Assembly (NCBI GenBank): GCA_032353305.1
Contig: JAUCNG010424020.1
Span: forward strand, 1 to 10,017
DNA length: 10,017 nucleotides
Reading direction: 5' to 3'
Origin: Cephalothrix spiralis
Taxonomy: Eukaryota; Nemertea; Palaeonemertea; Archinemertea; Cephalotrichidae
Both the position numbers and the translations under genes were made by a program. This document shows positions 1 through 7,809 of the stretch, piece by piece (position 1 is the stretch's first letter; every line of letters begins with the position of its first letter). The notes under the pieces were generated by a model. The model searched no databases. It saw nothing but the letters and a program-made list of their open reading frames with translations, and had not been told where the DNA came from.

Positions 1-323
1 ATTCTAGGACATTAAATAAGTTTCTCCATTTGGTATTTTTGAAGAAAATCTTTTCTGGAGGCCTATCATTTGATTAAGTTTTGTGATATTCACAACCTAA
101 TCGGTTCATAAATTATTCTTCGAAATTAAGAAATGTTTTTTAATATTGATCAATATTACATGCATTTTCGTTGTCTTTATTTATTTTATAAATTTATAAT
201 AATATAATACATACAATATTAATGGCATATTATTCGTGCTTGATATGTGCGATAAGTATAGGAATAGAAGAATTATCAAAACGAATAAGGTTTTAGCCAC
301 ATAAAAGTCAGTTCATCATTTTC
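1..323. other. AT-rich stretch, no gene seen
   Basis: I see no coding region, RNA gene or clear repeat here. The sequence is strongly AT-rich (for example the ATAATATAATACATAC run near 198-213) with stop codons throughout. It ends at the hairpin that starts at 324. Confidence 0.6.
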
Positions 324-366
324 TTTCTTTTCTTGCAACTGACTGACTCCGTTGCAAGAAAAGAAA
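324..366. repeat. Perfect 16-bp hairpin with 11-nt loop
   Basis: TTTCTTTTCTTGCAAC (324-339) is followed after 11 bases by its exact reverse complement GTTGCAAGAAAAGAAA (351-366). Pairing nearly extends outward, broken by one mismatch. The loop TGACTGACTCC holds a small GACT duplication. It could be a degraded foldback element or a structured RNA if transcribed; nothing nearby shows a promoter or partner gene. The pairing itself is certain, the function unknown. Confidence 0.8.
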
Positions 367-1830
367 AATAAATAATGTAATTATTCCAAAATGATCCCAC
401 ATTTAGCTTATCTTTAGTTTAGTTTAGATCCAAAATGTGGTTTAGTGCATAAATAAAATAAAATATTTTTGTTTTAAGGTTGCTAAACTGAGAGAATACG
501 TAGATGATGAAGTCAAAATTTACTATGAAGCGAGCTGAGGTGGCCTTACGAAGGAAAAAGGACGCAAATCGGAATTCGGGTAAGAATTTCTGAATTTTTC
601 GTAAGAGAGTGATTTTCATAGCGAAAAGCTATGCATAAATAATAGAAATTGTACCAAAATTTATGGATCCCATAATTTTCATAGTTTAAAGACATTTTAA
701 CTCGCCTCACCCGGCTTGATTTCAAAATTTCAGCTATTTTGTTGCAAGAGGGCTCAAATAATGTAACCAGATTCTTCAAACTTTCAAAAAGTTTTTTGAT
801 TTTAACGATTGTGATATACATTTTGTACGGTGCTGAAATTTACACAACTTAGAAAATCATACTAAGATTAAAAGCCTTTTTGGCTGATCCATGGACCCCA
901 TACGCCGTTGAGGCTGCTCGCAATAGCTCGGTTTGGCCTCCGGCGACTAAATCGTCGGTATTTATTTTATCCTACTTTTTAATGACTACGTGCTCTGTAC
1001 CATGTCTGTATTTAGTCTAAATAAAATAGACTATTATTGTGATTTAATAATCTTAGCCTACTTGTCACCAAATATGAATGAAATCATATTTTTACGCTTT
1101 TTAAATAACTATCAATTGCAAGCTCATATCCTTTCGGCAGAGCAGCTAACGGGACTCTCAAGCGGATATTGAATTGGATCCGAAGGATTTGGGGTTAACG
1201 TCGACGTAAGGAGTAATAGATGGTAGATCCCAGATCATCGTCAGTAGTCAATGCGATAGGATCTTATGCGAATGACTTGATAGTGTCAACACATCGATTT
1301 AAGTTGATTAACCTTTGGAGCTAGGTATGTCGTTTTTCGATCCTTTTTGATGATTGCTTTCGGGGTTTCGAAAATATTTTCTTTTAACCAAAACTGAGTG
1401 ATATTTGATAGAAATTCCTTATAATTCCTAACGTTATTTAATGACGTTAAGGACATTTATTTTTCTAATTGAACCATTTCAAAAATATTCAACAAAAGGC
1501 AGAGGTGGATTCATGGAAAATTTTCAACACGCATCAGGGTATGGGTGGTTGTCGAAGTGATGAAATTTAAAATTTCCACATTTTATGAATTTTTTCCTTT
1601 TGCTTTTCGTAACCGAAATCTTTCAATCTGTCAATTACTTGCGTTTGATTATAATGTATGCATGTATACTATTACCCTCTCGCGAAAACATGATTTTACA
1701 AAATAAATAACAACTTTCTTTATTAAGAAATAAACTAAACTTTCATATTCAGTCCCGAGGTCAAACACAAAATTATCAGGCATTTTTTTCTAATTCTTTT
1801 ATTCTTCTATCTATGTCTCTCTCTTTATGT
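367..1830. other. Non-coding AT-rich stretch with minor palindromes
   Basis: No gene is supported. The short open frames here (at most 91 codons) have no recognisable domain. Small structures are present: a 6-bp stem CATAGC/GCTATG at 617-633 with a GAAAA loop; an imperfect palindrome centred on TATGGATCCCATA at 656-679; a 7-bp stem with one G-T wobble at 940-958 (CCGGCGA/TCGTCGG); and the 10-bp palindrome ACGTCGACGT at 1198-1207. None forms a known functional element. Short palindromes like these are expected by chance in AT-rich DNA. Confidence 0.55.
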
Positions 1831-1833
1831 GTA

Positions 1834-1845
1834 CCGTAGCTACGG
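1834..1845. repeat. 12-bp perfect palindrome
   Basis: CCGTAGCTACGG is its own reverse complement. It lies about 75 bp upstream of the shared SINE body and marks where base composition becomes less AT-rich. It may be part of the first SINE-like copy, or chance. Confidence 0.4.
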
Positions 1846-1911
1846 AACGCCTAACCAAGGAACGGTAGTCCATCGGATGGAACCTTAAGCAAGTTCTTCA
1901 GCGCATAGCTT

Positions 1912-2118
1912 CCTGGGTGGCTCGGTCAGGTTAAATACGTGGAGTGGGACACTGTCCCTCCCTTCGGGGTAAAAATCCCACTGCTAATCGGTATATAGAA
2001 AATAGATTAGAGTGCGGGGTATGTCTACAGGCCTAAGGGTACATGCTCAGCAAGCGGACCATTAAGTGTCTATTTGAGCCAGTCATATGACGCCCTATAT
2101 AGAAGAAGAAGACGAACG
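1912..2118 (+). mobile_element. SINE-like element, copy 1 (headless or diverged)
   Basis: The block 1919-1980 matches 3791-3868 in the same orientation. Both contain GG(C/T)(C/T)CGGTCAG-TTAA, then GTGGAGTG, a variable stem-loop, and CGGGGTAAAAA followed by CCC. In this copy the variable part folds as GGGAC-ACT-GTCCC. After the core, the phrase TCGGTATATAGAAAATAG (from about 1988) resembles ATGGTATATAAAAAATAG in copy 2 (about 4156-4173). The copy appears to end in TATATAGAAGAAGAAGACG (about 2097-2115), a short GAA run of the kind that tails many SINEs. I see no tRNA-like A/B box pair upstream, so the head is lost, diverged or never existed. Strand is taken from the tail and from copy 2. No target-site duplication could be assigned. 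Homology of the core is fairly secure; calling it a SINE is inference. Confidence 0.5.
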
Positions 2119-3673
2119 GTATGCGAACCCATCTTAAGGAACCCTTAAGGAAAATAATACTGTATATATTTTTTTATTTTAAATATTTTACAGCCACGTA
2201 CACTCGTCCCATCGTAACTAAACATTTGGGAAACCCATCTCCTCAGCTGCACATTATTTTCTGTAATTTTACTTATTTCCGATTTTGAGACACCGTTTTT
2301 GTTCACATTTTCAATCATTTTCAGGCATGTAAGTAATGAAGTACCCAACAATTTTATACTATAAACTAAACAAACATCAATATATATCAATCTATCTTTT
2401 GTAATGGATGGGATTGTCAAATTAAGAGGCGAAAATTTCAAAGGGTTTATTTTTATTTAAAAAAAAGGGAAAAAATACATATACAAAATTAATATCACTT
2501 TTCACAGCATACAGTTTAAAAGTATAATCCCCTCCCCCCTTAATTTGAAATTTAAATACCATTGGGGGAATGTAGCTCCCTTTTAATTGCAAAAAGGGTT
2601 GGGTGGGTCAAAAAGTAGTGGAAAACAATTCAATTGTCATAGTCCAAATCTAGGGTCTGGGTGGGTATCATATCCAATATATTTTTGCCTTCATATAAAA
2701 AATATTGTCAATGACCCCCCTGATATGATCTATTATTACAGTTGTAGGTCGCTGAAAAATTTCACTCTCTCACCTCTTTGTTATAATGGGATTCAGGCTG
2801 AGTTTGAAACCAAAGGTCGTTCGGGTGAATCAATGAAGCATTCCTTTTTGTGCCCAATTTATTTTATTCGGAAGAGAAGAAAATGCTTTTCGGGCTTTTT
2901 TCTCGCAGTCATAAAAATATTTATAGTTTAAATCAAATTCTCTACACAGCAAAATCTCTTTTATTAAGGGATATTAACTTATAAGTCTCCAACTAAATAC
3001 TGTAAACCAATTGAACAATTACAAAAATTAAGATAAGTCCCCAAAAGTTCAACATTAATTAACAGTTTTTAGGGCAATAAACGTTTAAAAGGACTGCAAA
3101 ATTTCACTAGGCCAATTGAATGCCCATTCAAGTTGCTCGATGTCTAATGTTACGTAAGGGTTATCATACACGGCTAGCATAGTTCAATACAAAATTTTGA
3201 ATTATGCCGGTCAATCTATTGCAACCTCAATTCCATTAAAAGCTAACAAAGATTGATGACGTCATATTGCTTGTTCCCTTTATATTGGAATACACTGCAT
3301 ATAAATATACTGTATTAGCTATTCTCCACAGCCCCTTGAGAGACTCTGGTCCGGTCTAATGTATTTTGTAATATGTTCAGATGCCCCTCTCTTAACAGAA
3401 TTTCCATCCGAAATACCGTACCATGGGTATTATAATATAAAGTAAATAGGAGAGTGACCATTCCGTAGATAAAACACCAAGGGGGTACGATTCTAGAATA
3501 CATAACCAGGGGAAATTAGGGGATAATCTTTCCTCAGCGCAAATCGTTGAGGGATCCTGAATACTTGCAATCAAGAAAAAGGAAGATAATAATTTGAAGT
3601 ATGTCTCCGGCTGTTTGAGGATCTTTAAGTAGTTGTAATGATGAACTAGGACACGTACTGAAATAGACGACAT
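2119..3673. other. Non-coding stretch with one dispersed-repeat copy
   Basis: No gene is supported. The frame at 2587-2931 starts inside a dispersed repeat, and the minus-strand frames at 2145-2441 and 3315-3769 have no recognisable domain; the latter overlaps a tRNA-like SINE head. Minor features are the phrase CTTAAGGAA(C) twice at about 2133-2150 and C-rich and G-rich patches near 2527-2540 and 2562-2568. The rest is AT-rich and unassigned. Confidence 0.55.
2587..2620 (+). repeat. Dispersed repeat of about 34 bp, copy A
   Basis: The segment running TTGCAAAAA to AGTAGTG matches 7054-7089 on the same strand, including a 19-base exact match GGTGGGTCAAAAAGTAGTG (2602-2620 and 7071-7089). The upstream part differs by two small indels. 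Similarity fades on both sides. It is probably a fragment, perhaps an end, of a dispersed element whose full length is not visible here. Confidence 0.6.
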
Positions 3674-3755
3674 GGGACATGGCTCAGTTATCTTGAGAAG
3701 GGGGCCTATAGTTGGCCGTGTTGGTAGAATCTGGGTTCGAATCCCGAGCGTTCCA
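3674..3755 (+). pseudogene. Degenerate tRNA-like SINE head, type II-like
   Basis: GGGACAT (3674-3680) can pair with GCGTTCC (3748-3754), allowing G-T wobbles and one A-C mismatch, with A3755 in the discriminator place. CTC/GAG forms a short D-arm stem, but the loop lacks the usual GG pair. GGCC-TATAGTT-GGCC (3703-3717) makes a 4-bp stem with a 7-base loop, which would place TAG as anticodon, but the base before it is A rather than the conserved U. About 14 bases follow before the T arm, which suggests a long variable arm. The T arm (GGG-TTCGAAT-CCC) is intact. This is a tRNA relic, not a working tRNA; a leucine-type source is only a guess. Confidence 0.5.
3680..3744 (+). promoter_or_regulatory. 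Putative internal RNA polymerase III promoter (A and B boxes)
   Basis: The A box at 3680-3691 matches TRGCNNAGTNGG at 10 of 12 positions (counting N as matched). The B box at 3734-3744 matches GGTTCGANNCC exactly. A second A-box-like string, TGGCCGTGTTGG at about 3713-3724, is only about 20 bp from the B box, too near for normal geometry. Whether this copy is transcribed cannot be seen. Confidence 0.5.
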
Positions 3756-3910
3756 CTACTTTCCATCACGAACCCTTGGTTACTAGTGTTGGCCCGGTCA
3801 GCTTAATATGTGGAGTGAGATGTTTTTTCTGCAAGAGAAGCTCTCTCCACTCGGGGTAAAAACCCTCTCAGGTCCTGTATGGTCATATGTGTGCGCCTAC
3901 GTGAAAAGTC

Positions 3911-4141
3911 TCGGCGGCCGGCGGCGGCGTTATGCAAAAATCATAGCTTTTGACCACTTGATGTCAATATACTACATCATGTATATGAAGCCTGTAGGCT
4001 TAAGACCTAATAACAATTGTCAAAAAATATATACTAGACAAAATTTTCGACGGCACGCCGATGAATACTATGGCGGCCACGGCGCGCGGGTGATTTTTTT
4101 ATCGGCGGTGGATACAAATCAATCGGCGGCAGCGCGCGGCG
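3911..4141. repeat. GC-rich block with three TCGGCGGC-type motifs
   Basis: Three related GC-rich motifs of 19-20 bp lie in direct orientation inside otherwise AT-rich DNA: 3911-3929 (TCGGCGGCCGGCGGCGGCG), 4071-4090 (TGGCGGCCACGGCGCGCGGG) and 4123-4141 (TCGGCGGCAGCGCGCGGCG). A partial one, ATCGGCGGTGGAT, starts at 4101, and CGGCACGCCG at 4051-4060 can form a small hairpin. The block is absent from SINE copy 1. I do not recognise the family. It could be an insertion into the SINE, a SINE subfamily domain, or a decayed minisatellite. Confidence 0.55.
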
Positions 4142-4165
4142 TACAAACATCTTGGTATGGTATAT

Positions 4166-4631
4166 AAAAAATAGGAAATGGTGGCAAACGTACTGGACTG
4201 AGGATGCCAGCAAACATCTAGGGGAGGGTTGGTATTGCTGGAAAGGTTGTCACGTGACTCATAGGTCCAGGGCTCTCACTGTATTTGATTAAATTAAATT
4301 TAAGTAGGTCATTTGGTTATGCTTGCTTGAATAAAATGGGACACGTCTCACCTATGAACGGGGTTAAGGCCCCCACAACCTGATAGAGCCTAGCCCCTAG
4401 GTTGATTGACAGATTATCAAGGCATACATGATAAATAGTAGAACTGTTTCTCTTATACACTTACTCGTTAAAGTAAATTAAGAGGGACTAAATACTGCAA
4501 GGCATCACAAGCGAAGCCATGGACATATCCTCACTTTGAGTAAAAAATCACCAAATATGAAAACGTTTGGCTAATCGATTTACTATTCAATATAGACTCT
4601 CTCGTTATCTAAGGGCTCCGTAGTGCTCCAT
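4166..4631. other. Non-coding stretch, no gene seen
   Basis: I see no gene. There are only small dyads: CCAGCAA (near 4208) with TTGCTGG (near 4237), CCTAGCCCCTAGG near 4389-4401, and a degenerate stem CTCTTA...TAAGAG at about 4451-4485. The region separates SINE copy 2 from the TA-flanked foldback element at 4632. Confidence 0.55.
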
Positions 4632-4810
4632 TACACTACCCGATTTTAAGCTACCGACCTCGTCCCGATGTAAGAAAATTTGATCAAATCATGTGATGCG
4701 TGACTGAAAATTCAAAATTGTATTGTTGTCGTGATTAAATTAATACAATTTTGAATTTTCAGTCATGTTATATCGGGACGAGGTCGGCAGCTAAAATTTG
4801 GCCAAGTGTA
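4632..4810. mobile_element. Foldback MITE with TA ends, 179 bp
   Basis: The outer arms 4632-4669 and 4772-4810 are inverted copies. TACACT opens the left arm and AGTGTA closes the right, and the 16-base string CCGACCTCGTCCCGAT matches exactly. The inner arms 4701-4724 and 4742-4765 pair perfectly over 24 bp around a 17-nt loop. The left side has about 31 bases between outer and inner arm, the right only 6; the extra left part includes the palindrome ATTTGATCAAAT (4678-4689). Reading TA as target duplication gives an element 4634-4808 with CACT...AGTG ends, as expected of a non-autonomous Tc1/mariner-type MITE. There is no coding capacity. The inverted repeat is certain; the superfamily rests on the TA and is tentative. 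Confidence 0.75.
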
Positions 4811-4823
4811 CTAAGGCTCGTTC

Positions 4824-4838
4824 AATACAATTTTGAAT
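4824..4838 (+). repeat. 15-bp repeat of the MITE inner arm
   Basis: AATACAATTTTGAAT is identical to 4742-4756 inside the adjacent MITE, but lies 14 bp outside its right end. It may be a remnant of another copy of the same family or a chance AT-rich match. Confidence 0.45.
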
Positions 4839-5433
4839 ATTCCCGATTGGATTCCATCTTGATCACTGGAAATGGCTATTTATTTGTTCATTAAATACAT
4901 TTTTACACGTAATGTAGGAAACGAAGAGCCAATCTGTAAACAGCATTCGAGACTTTATTTAACCTGTTGAATTGCGCAGTTATTTGATAAATTTTGTCTA
5001 CTATTTTCTTGCATTTAATATAATTTTTATCTTTTCCCCTTTCCTCATTTGTTAAGTCTCAACGTGACTGGGAATAGTAATCTATTAAATGTACATCGGA
5101 TAAATATTTCAATGGAATTTGGGCGATTAAAGGAATTTATATGACTTCTCCAAGACCCAAGGGGCTACCGTATTAACATTGCATCTATTTGAATATAGTT
5201 TACAGTTTGATATGATTTTAATGCAAATTCATAAAAAAATAGTTTTATAGACTAGAAAAGTTTCTACCGTTTTGCGAGGCAATATTTTAGGCCAAGGAAA
5301 ATATAGGGCGTTCACTTTAAACCAAACCCATCTAGGCGAAAGGAATAATTCCCATGGTTAATTATGACACTCTTTAAGCTAAGTTTAAGAGTAATTTTAC
5401 CCTCTCCATGGTCAATCACATTCATTTTATAAG
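4839..5433. other. Non-coding stretch, no gene seen
   Basis: AT-rich and unassigned. The only structure I noticed is a weak inverted repeat at about 5351-5411, with CCATGG at both outer edges and ACTCTTTAA/TTAAGAGT near the centre. It could be another decayed foldback fragment, but the middle pairs poorly. Confidence 0.5.
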
Positions 5434-5614
5434 TAACTCTGCCGTAATCGGCCGAAGTCATTCGGGATGTAACGTGGTAGTAGATCCCGTATTTCAGCCT
5501 AGGGGCCAGTTTTTAAAATAATATTTTGTGCACAAAAAAAATATTAGCAAAAGAAATGCATGGAAAATTCCAGACGCGGCGTCACAAGAATAAAAAGTGA
5601 TCTACTACGTTCTA

Positions 5615-6060
5615 GGGTGGCGCAAAAAAACCTAAGTTTGGATAATCCTGATCGGCTGTTGTCATATTTTTACTTTACCTTTAGTAAGTTTGAATACCGA
5701 ATTTCAGGTCCCCATGACCTTGGGAAAAGGTCGCTTGGCAGCACCAACATAATACCGAAGTGCCATTTCTCATATTTCCAATACATAAAGCCTAATCATA
5801 AAACTGTGTGCCCCATTCGTTTTCTTGACGTCGAAAACCCCTTTTGACATCAAAATTTCATTACCCCTAGCTCAATTAGAAGTCTAAAAATCAAGCTAAT
5901 AGTTGGCGTCTCAAAAATTGACCGTTTTTTAGTTAGAGATAGAAAAAAAATACTGGTATTTTTAAATTCCTTGGGCCCAAAAATCATGGGGTAGGTCAAA
6001 GTTTTACGTTCCTAACCCAATTTTTGCCCGAGTTATAAGCGATCTAATATTTGCAAATTT
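5615..6060 (+). repeat. Left arm of the kilobase foldback
   Basis: This arm pairs with 6065-6547. Compared with the right arm it lacks segments present there at about 6188-6201, 6231-6247 and 6409-6423, and carries a few bases of its own (for example CCTAACCCA near 6011-6019). The frame at 5560-5847 starts outside and runs into it without any recognisable protein feature. Confidence 0.8.
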
Positions 6061-6064
6061 GTAC

Positions 6065-6547
6065 ACGGCATGCGAATTTTTGATCACTCATAACTCGGAC
6101 AAAAATTGTGAACATAAAACTTTGACCTACCCCATGGTTTCCGGGCCCAAGGAAATAAAAAATACCAGTATTTTTTTTCCATCTCTATTAGAAGTGCCCA
6201 AACTAAAAAACGGACAATTTTTGAGACGCCGCATCAAAGCGGTAACACTATTAGCTTGATTTTTAGACTTCTAATTGAGCTAGGGTAATGAAATTTTGAT
6301 GTAAAAAGGAGTTTTCGACGTCAAGAATACGAATGGCGCACACAGTTTTATGATTAGGCTATTGGAAATATGATAAATGGCACTTCGGTATTATGTTGGT
6401 GCTGCCAATTAAAATCTAATTGAGTGACCTTTTCCCAAGGTTATAGGGATCTGAAATTCGGTACTCAAACTTACTATAGCACAGGTAAAGTAAAAATATG
6501 ACAACAGCCGATCAGGATTATCCAAACTGTGTTTTTTTGCGCCACCC
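6065..6547 (-). repeat. Right arm of the kilobase foldback
   Basis: This is the reverse-complement partner of 5615-6060. It ends in GCGCCACCC followed by TA, mirroring the left end exactly for 11 bases (6539-6549 with 5613-5623). Differences from the other arm are scattered substitutions and a handful of indels, so the two arms have diverged since they were identical, or were recently homogenised only in part. Confidence 0.8.
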
Positions 6548-7027
6548 TACAGTACGTTTCCCTTCAACTGACTTTGGCCGTAACACAGTTAGTAATATAA
6601 CCCTCTGATTCTATACCGTTTGATAAAGATCTACTGACGTAGGGCTTTTTAAAATCGAATTTATTAATTTAATGTGACATCATAAGTCCAGAAGATGTCG
6701 CTAAAATATGACATTTACTAGAATATAGTGATATGATTGAGTTGTTCATGGAAAAAAATTGATGCTTTATGAAGGCCGGGTTGGGTGGTTATAAAAAATG
6801 TAAATTTTTTCTCTCCAAGCTTTGCAAATCTTATGCTTGACTGTTTTCGTTATTTAAAGTATGAATATTGATTGAATTAACATTTAAAACAGCAATATAA
6901 TAAACCATTTTAAAAGGTTTAAGAAACAAAAAGGCAAAAAAAAAAAATTGGCAAAAATTTGAAAAATTTGTCTGAAAATATTTTCACTACACCGAGGAAA
7001 ATTTGGCATGAACTGCAAGAATAGTGT

Positions 7028-7064
7028 GGAAAATGTTGCAAAATGGGAAAATGTTGCAAAAATG
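7028..7064 (+). repeat. Two-unit tandem repeat, 18-19 bp
   Basis: GGAAAATGTTGCAAAATG (7028-7045) is followed directly by GGAAAATGTTGCAAAAATG (7046-7064), differing by one A. The array runs directly into copy B of the dispersed repeat, whose first bases overlap the second unit. Copy A of the dispersed repeat has only one related TTGCAAAAA string, so the duplication is local. Confidence 0.7.
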
Positions 7065-7089
7065 GGTATAGGTGGGTCAAAAAGTAGTG
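7054..7089 (+). repeat. Dispersed repeat of about 34 bp, copy B
   Basis: This matches 2587-2620 in the same orientation, with 19 exact bases at 7071-7089. After the shared part the sequence repeats AAAAAGTAGT once more (about 7091-7100), unlike copy A. The parent element is not identifiable from this window. Confidence 0.6.
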
Positions 7090-7809
7090 TAAAAAGTAGT
7101 TCATAAGTATAAAGAGGGAGAACCTGACCGAGTACTAGAGCCTATGTCGAGCATCGGACAAAAGACTCATATGCACTATATGGGTATACTTAATCTATGG
7201 GTTCTATGGGAGTATCTATAGGGCAGGGAACCAGTTTTATCGAGATCAAAAAATCTAGTTGGAATGTATGTTTTGTGTCATTAGGGGCTTCAACGGCTGA
7301 CCACCATCCTAGGCATTGTTATTGACAAAATACTTCTAATTTTCGTATTCATTGTTATGTATACAAACAATTTCACTAGATAGTACCTTAAACCCCTGCT
7401 ATTATATTGCTTAATATGCATTACATCTTCAGCTGAAGTATTCTTTATTGCTATGACAGCAGCTTCTTTCAGCAAAATGATCAACAAGACTTAGAGAGAT
7501 GCACCTGGTGACTATCAGAGTCCTACTAGATTCAGTTACAGCTGATTTACACAGGTTGTAAATTTGACTAGGGCACAAAGGGACAGCACTATGCGTACTC
7601 TCCCATACGTCAAACTATAATTTCGTCGTGCAAAACAGTTATCATGATGATGAACCGCCATTTTTTTGTTGATTTTTAAAAAACATTTTAAACTAAATGT
7701 ATTCTTCGGTGTTCACTGTTCAGCCCTTCCAGTTAAAGGGGGGTGATTAACGGGTCAAAATCGTTGGTTCGTTAAAATCATGGAAAGTGATATTTGAAAA
7801 ATAATATGC

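Larger units (their letters stand above)
3674..4165 (+). mobile_element. tRNA-derived SINE-like element, copy 2
   Basis: The head at 3674-3755 has pol III promoter boxes: an A-box match TGGCTCAGTTAT at 3680-3691 and an exact B box GGTTCGAATCC at 3734-3744. Start-to-start spacing is 54 bp, wider than in a short-variable-arm tRNA and nearer to the Leu/Ser type. The body at 3791-3868 is shared with copy 1 (GGCCCGGTCAG, GTGGAGTG, CGGGGTAAAAACCC). A GTGGAG/CTCCAC stem encloses a loop that is longer than in copy 1. The stretch 3869-4150 has no counterpart in copy 1 and carries GC-rich motifs; it may be an insertion or a fuller version of the element. The 3' limit, at the GGTATATAAAAAATAG phrase, is approximate, and no target-site duplication was identified. 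The open frame across it (3808-4167) looks incidental. Confidence 0.55.
5613..6549. mobile_element. Kilobase foldback element, Tc1/mariner-like ends
   Basis: Almost the whole interval is one inverted repeat. It opens TA-GGGTGGCGCAAAAAAAC and closes with GTTTTTTTGCGCCACCC-TA, so the element proper is 5615-6547 with TA as likely target duplication. The dyad centre is GTAC near 6061-6064, leaving essentially no spacer. Exact matched blocks include GATAATCCTGATCGGCTGTT (5641-5660), TAGGTCAAAGTTTTA and CAGCACCAACATAATACCGA, each repeated inverted in the other arm. The right arm is longer by about 36 bp, mostly from three extra 14-15-base segments. There is no transposase frame, so any movement would depend on an enzyme encoded elsewhere. 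TA plus GGGTGGCGC ends resemble Tc1/mariner-type MITEs (family knowledge; assignment is inference). Confidence 0.82.
5434..6591. mobile_element. Older inverted-repeat MITE interrupted by a larger foldback element
   Basis: Outside the large palindrome a second, more diverged inverted repeat can be traced. CGGCCGAAGTCA (5449-5460) is the inverse of TGACTTTGGCCG (6569-6580) with one mismatch. Further out, TAACT at 5434-5438 mirrors AGTTA at 6587-6591, giving possible TA duplications. Inside, GTAGTAGATC (about 5477-5486) mirrors GATCTACTAC (5599-5608). Removing the inner element 5615-6549 leaves a unit of about 220 bp whose right arm was split by the insertion. The middle (about 5489-5596) is unpaired AT-rich sequence. 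Several small gaps are needed to align the arms, so the limits are tentative. Confidence 0.42.

Noticed and set aside
940-958. Histone-type 3' stem-loop
   Set aside because: The stem has a wobble pair, the sequence does not match the histone consensus, and no histone coding sequence lies upstream.
2587-2931. Plus-strand frame of 114 codons
   Set aside because: It begins inside the dispersed repeat and shows no domain; the composition looks like translated AT-rich intergenic sequence.
3674-3755. Functional tRNA gene
   Set aside because: Acceptor and D arms are degenerate, the D loop lacks GG, and the base before the presumed anticodon is not U. It continues into a repeated body, so it is a SINE head.
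3392-3769. Minus-strand open frame of 125 codons, the longest in the window
   Set aside because: It has no recognisable domain and its 5' part is antisense to the tRNA-like SINE head. A chance frame of this length is unremarkable in 10 kb.
3808-4167. Plus-strand open frame of 119 codons
   Set aside because: It runs through the SINE body and the GC-rich motif block; the arginine- and glycine-rich part comes from the CGGCGG repeats, not from a protein family.
5351-5411. Another foldback element between CCATGG sites
   Set aside because: Only the outer hexamers and a central 8-9 bp pair well; the middle does not align without several gaps.
5560-5847. Plus-strand frame of 95 codons as a possible transposase remnant
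   Set aside because: It overlaps the left arm of the palindrome, has no DDE or helix-turn-helix features, and the opposite arm does not keep the same frame open to the same extent.
7028-7064. CRISPR-like repeat
   Set aside because: Only two directly adjacent units without spacers, in a eukaryote-like, A-rich context.
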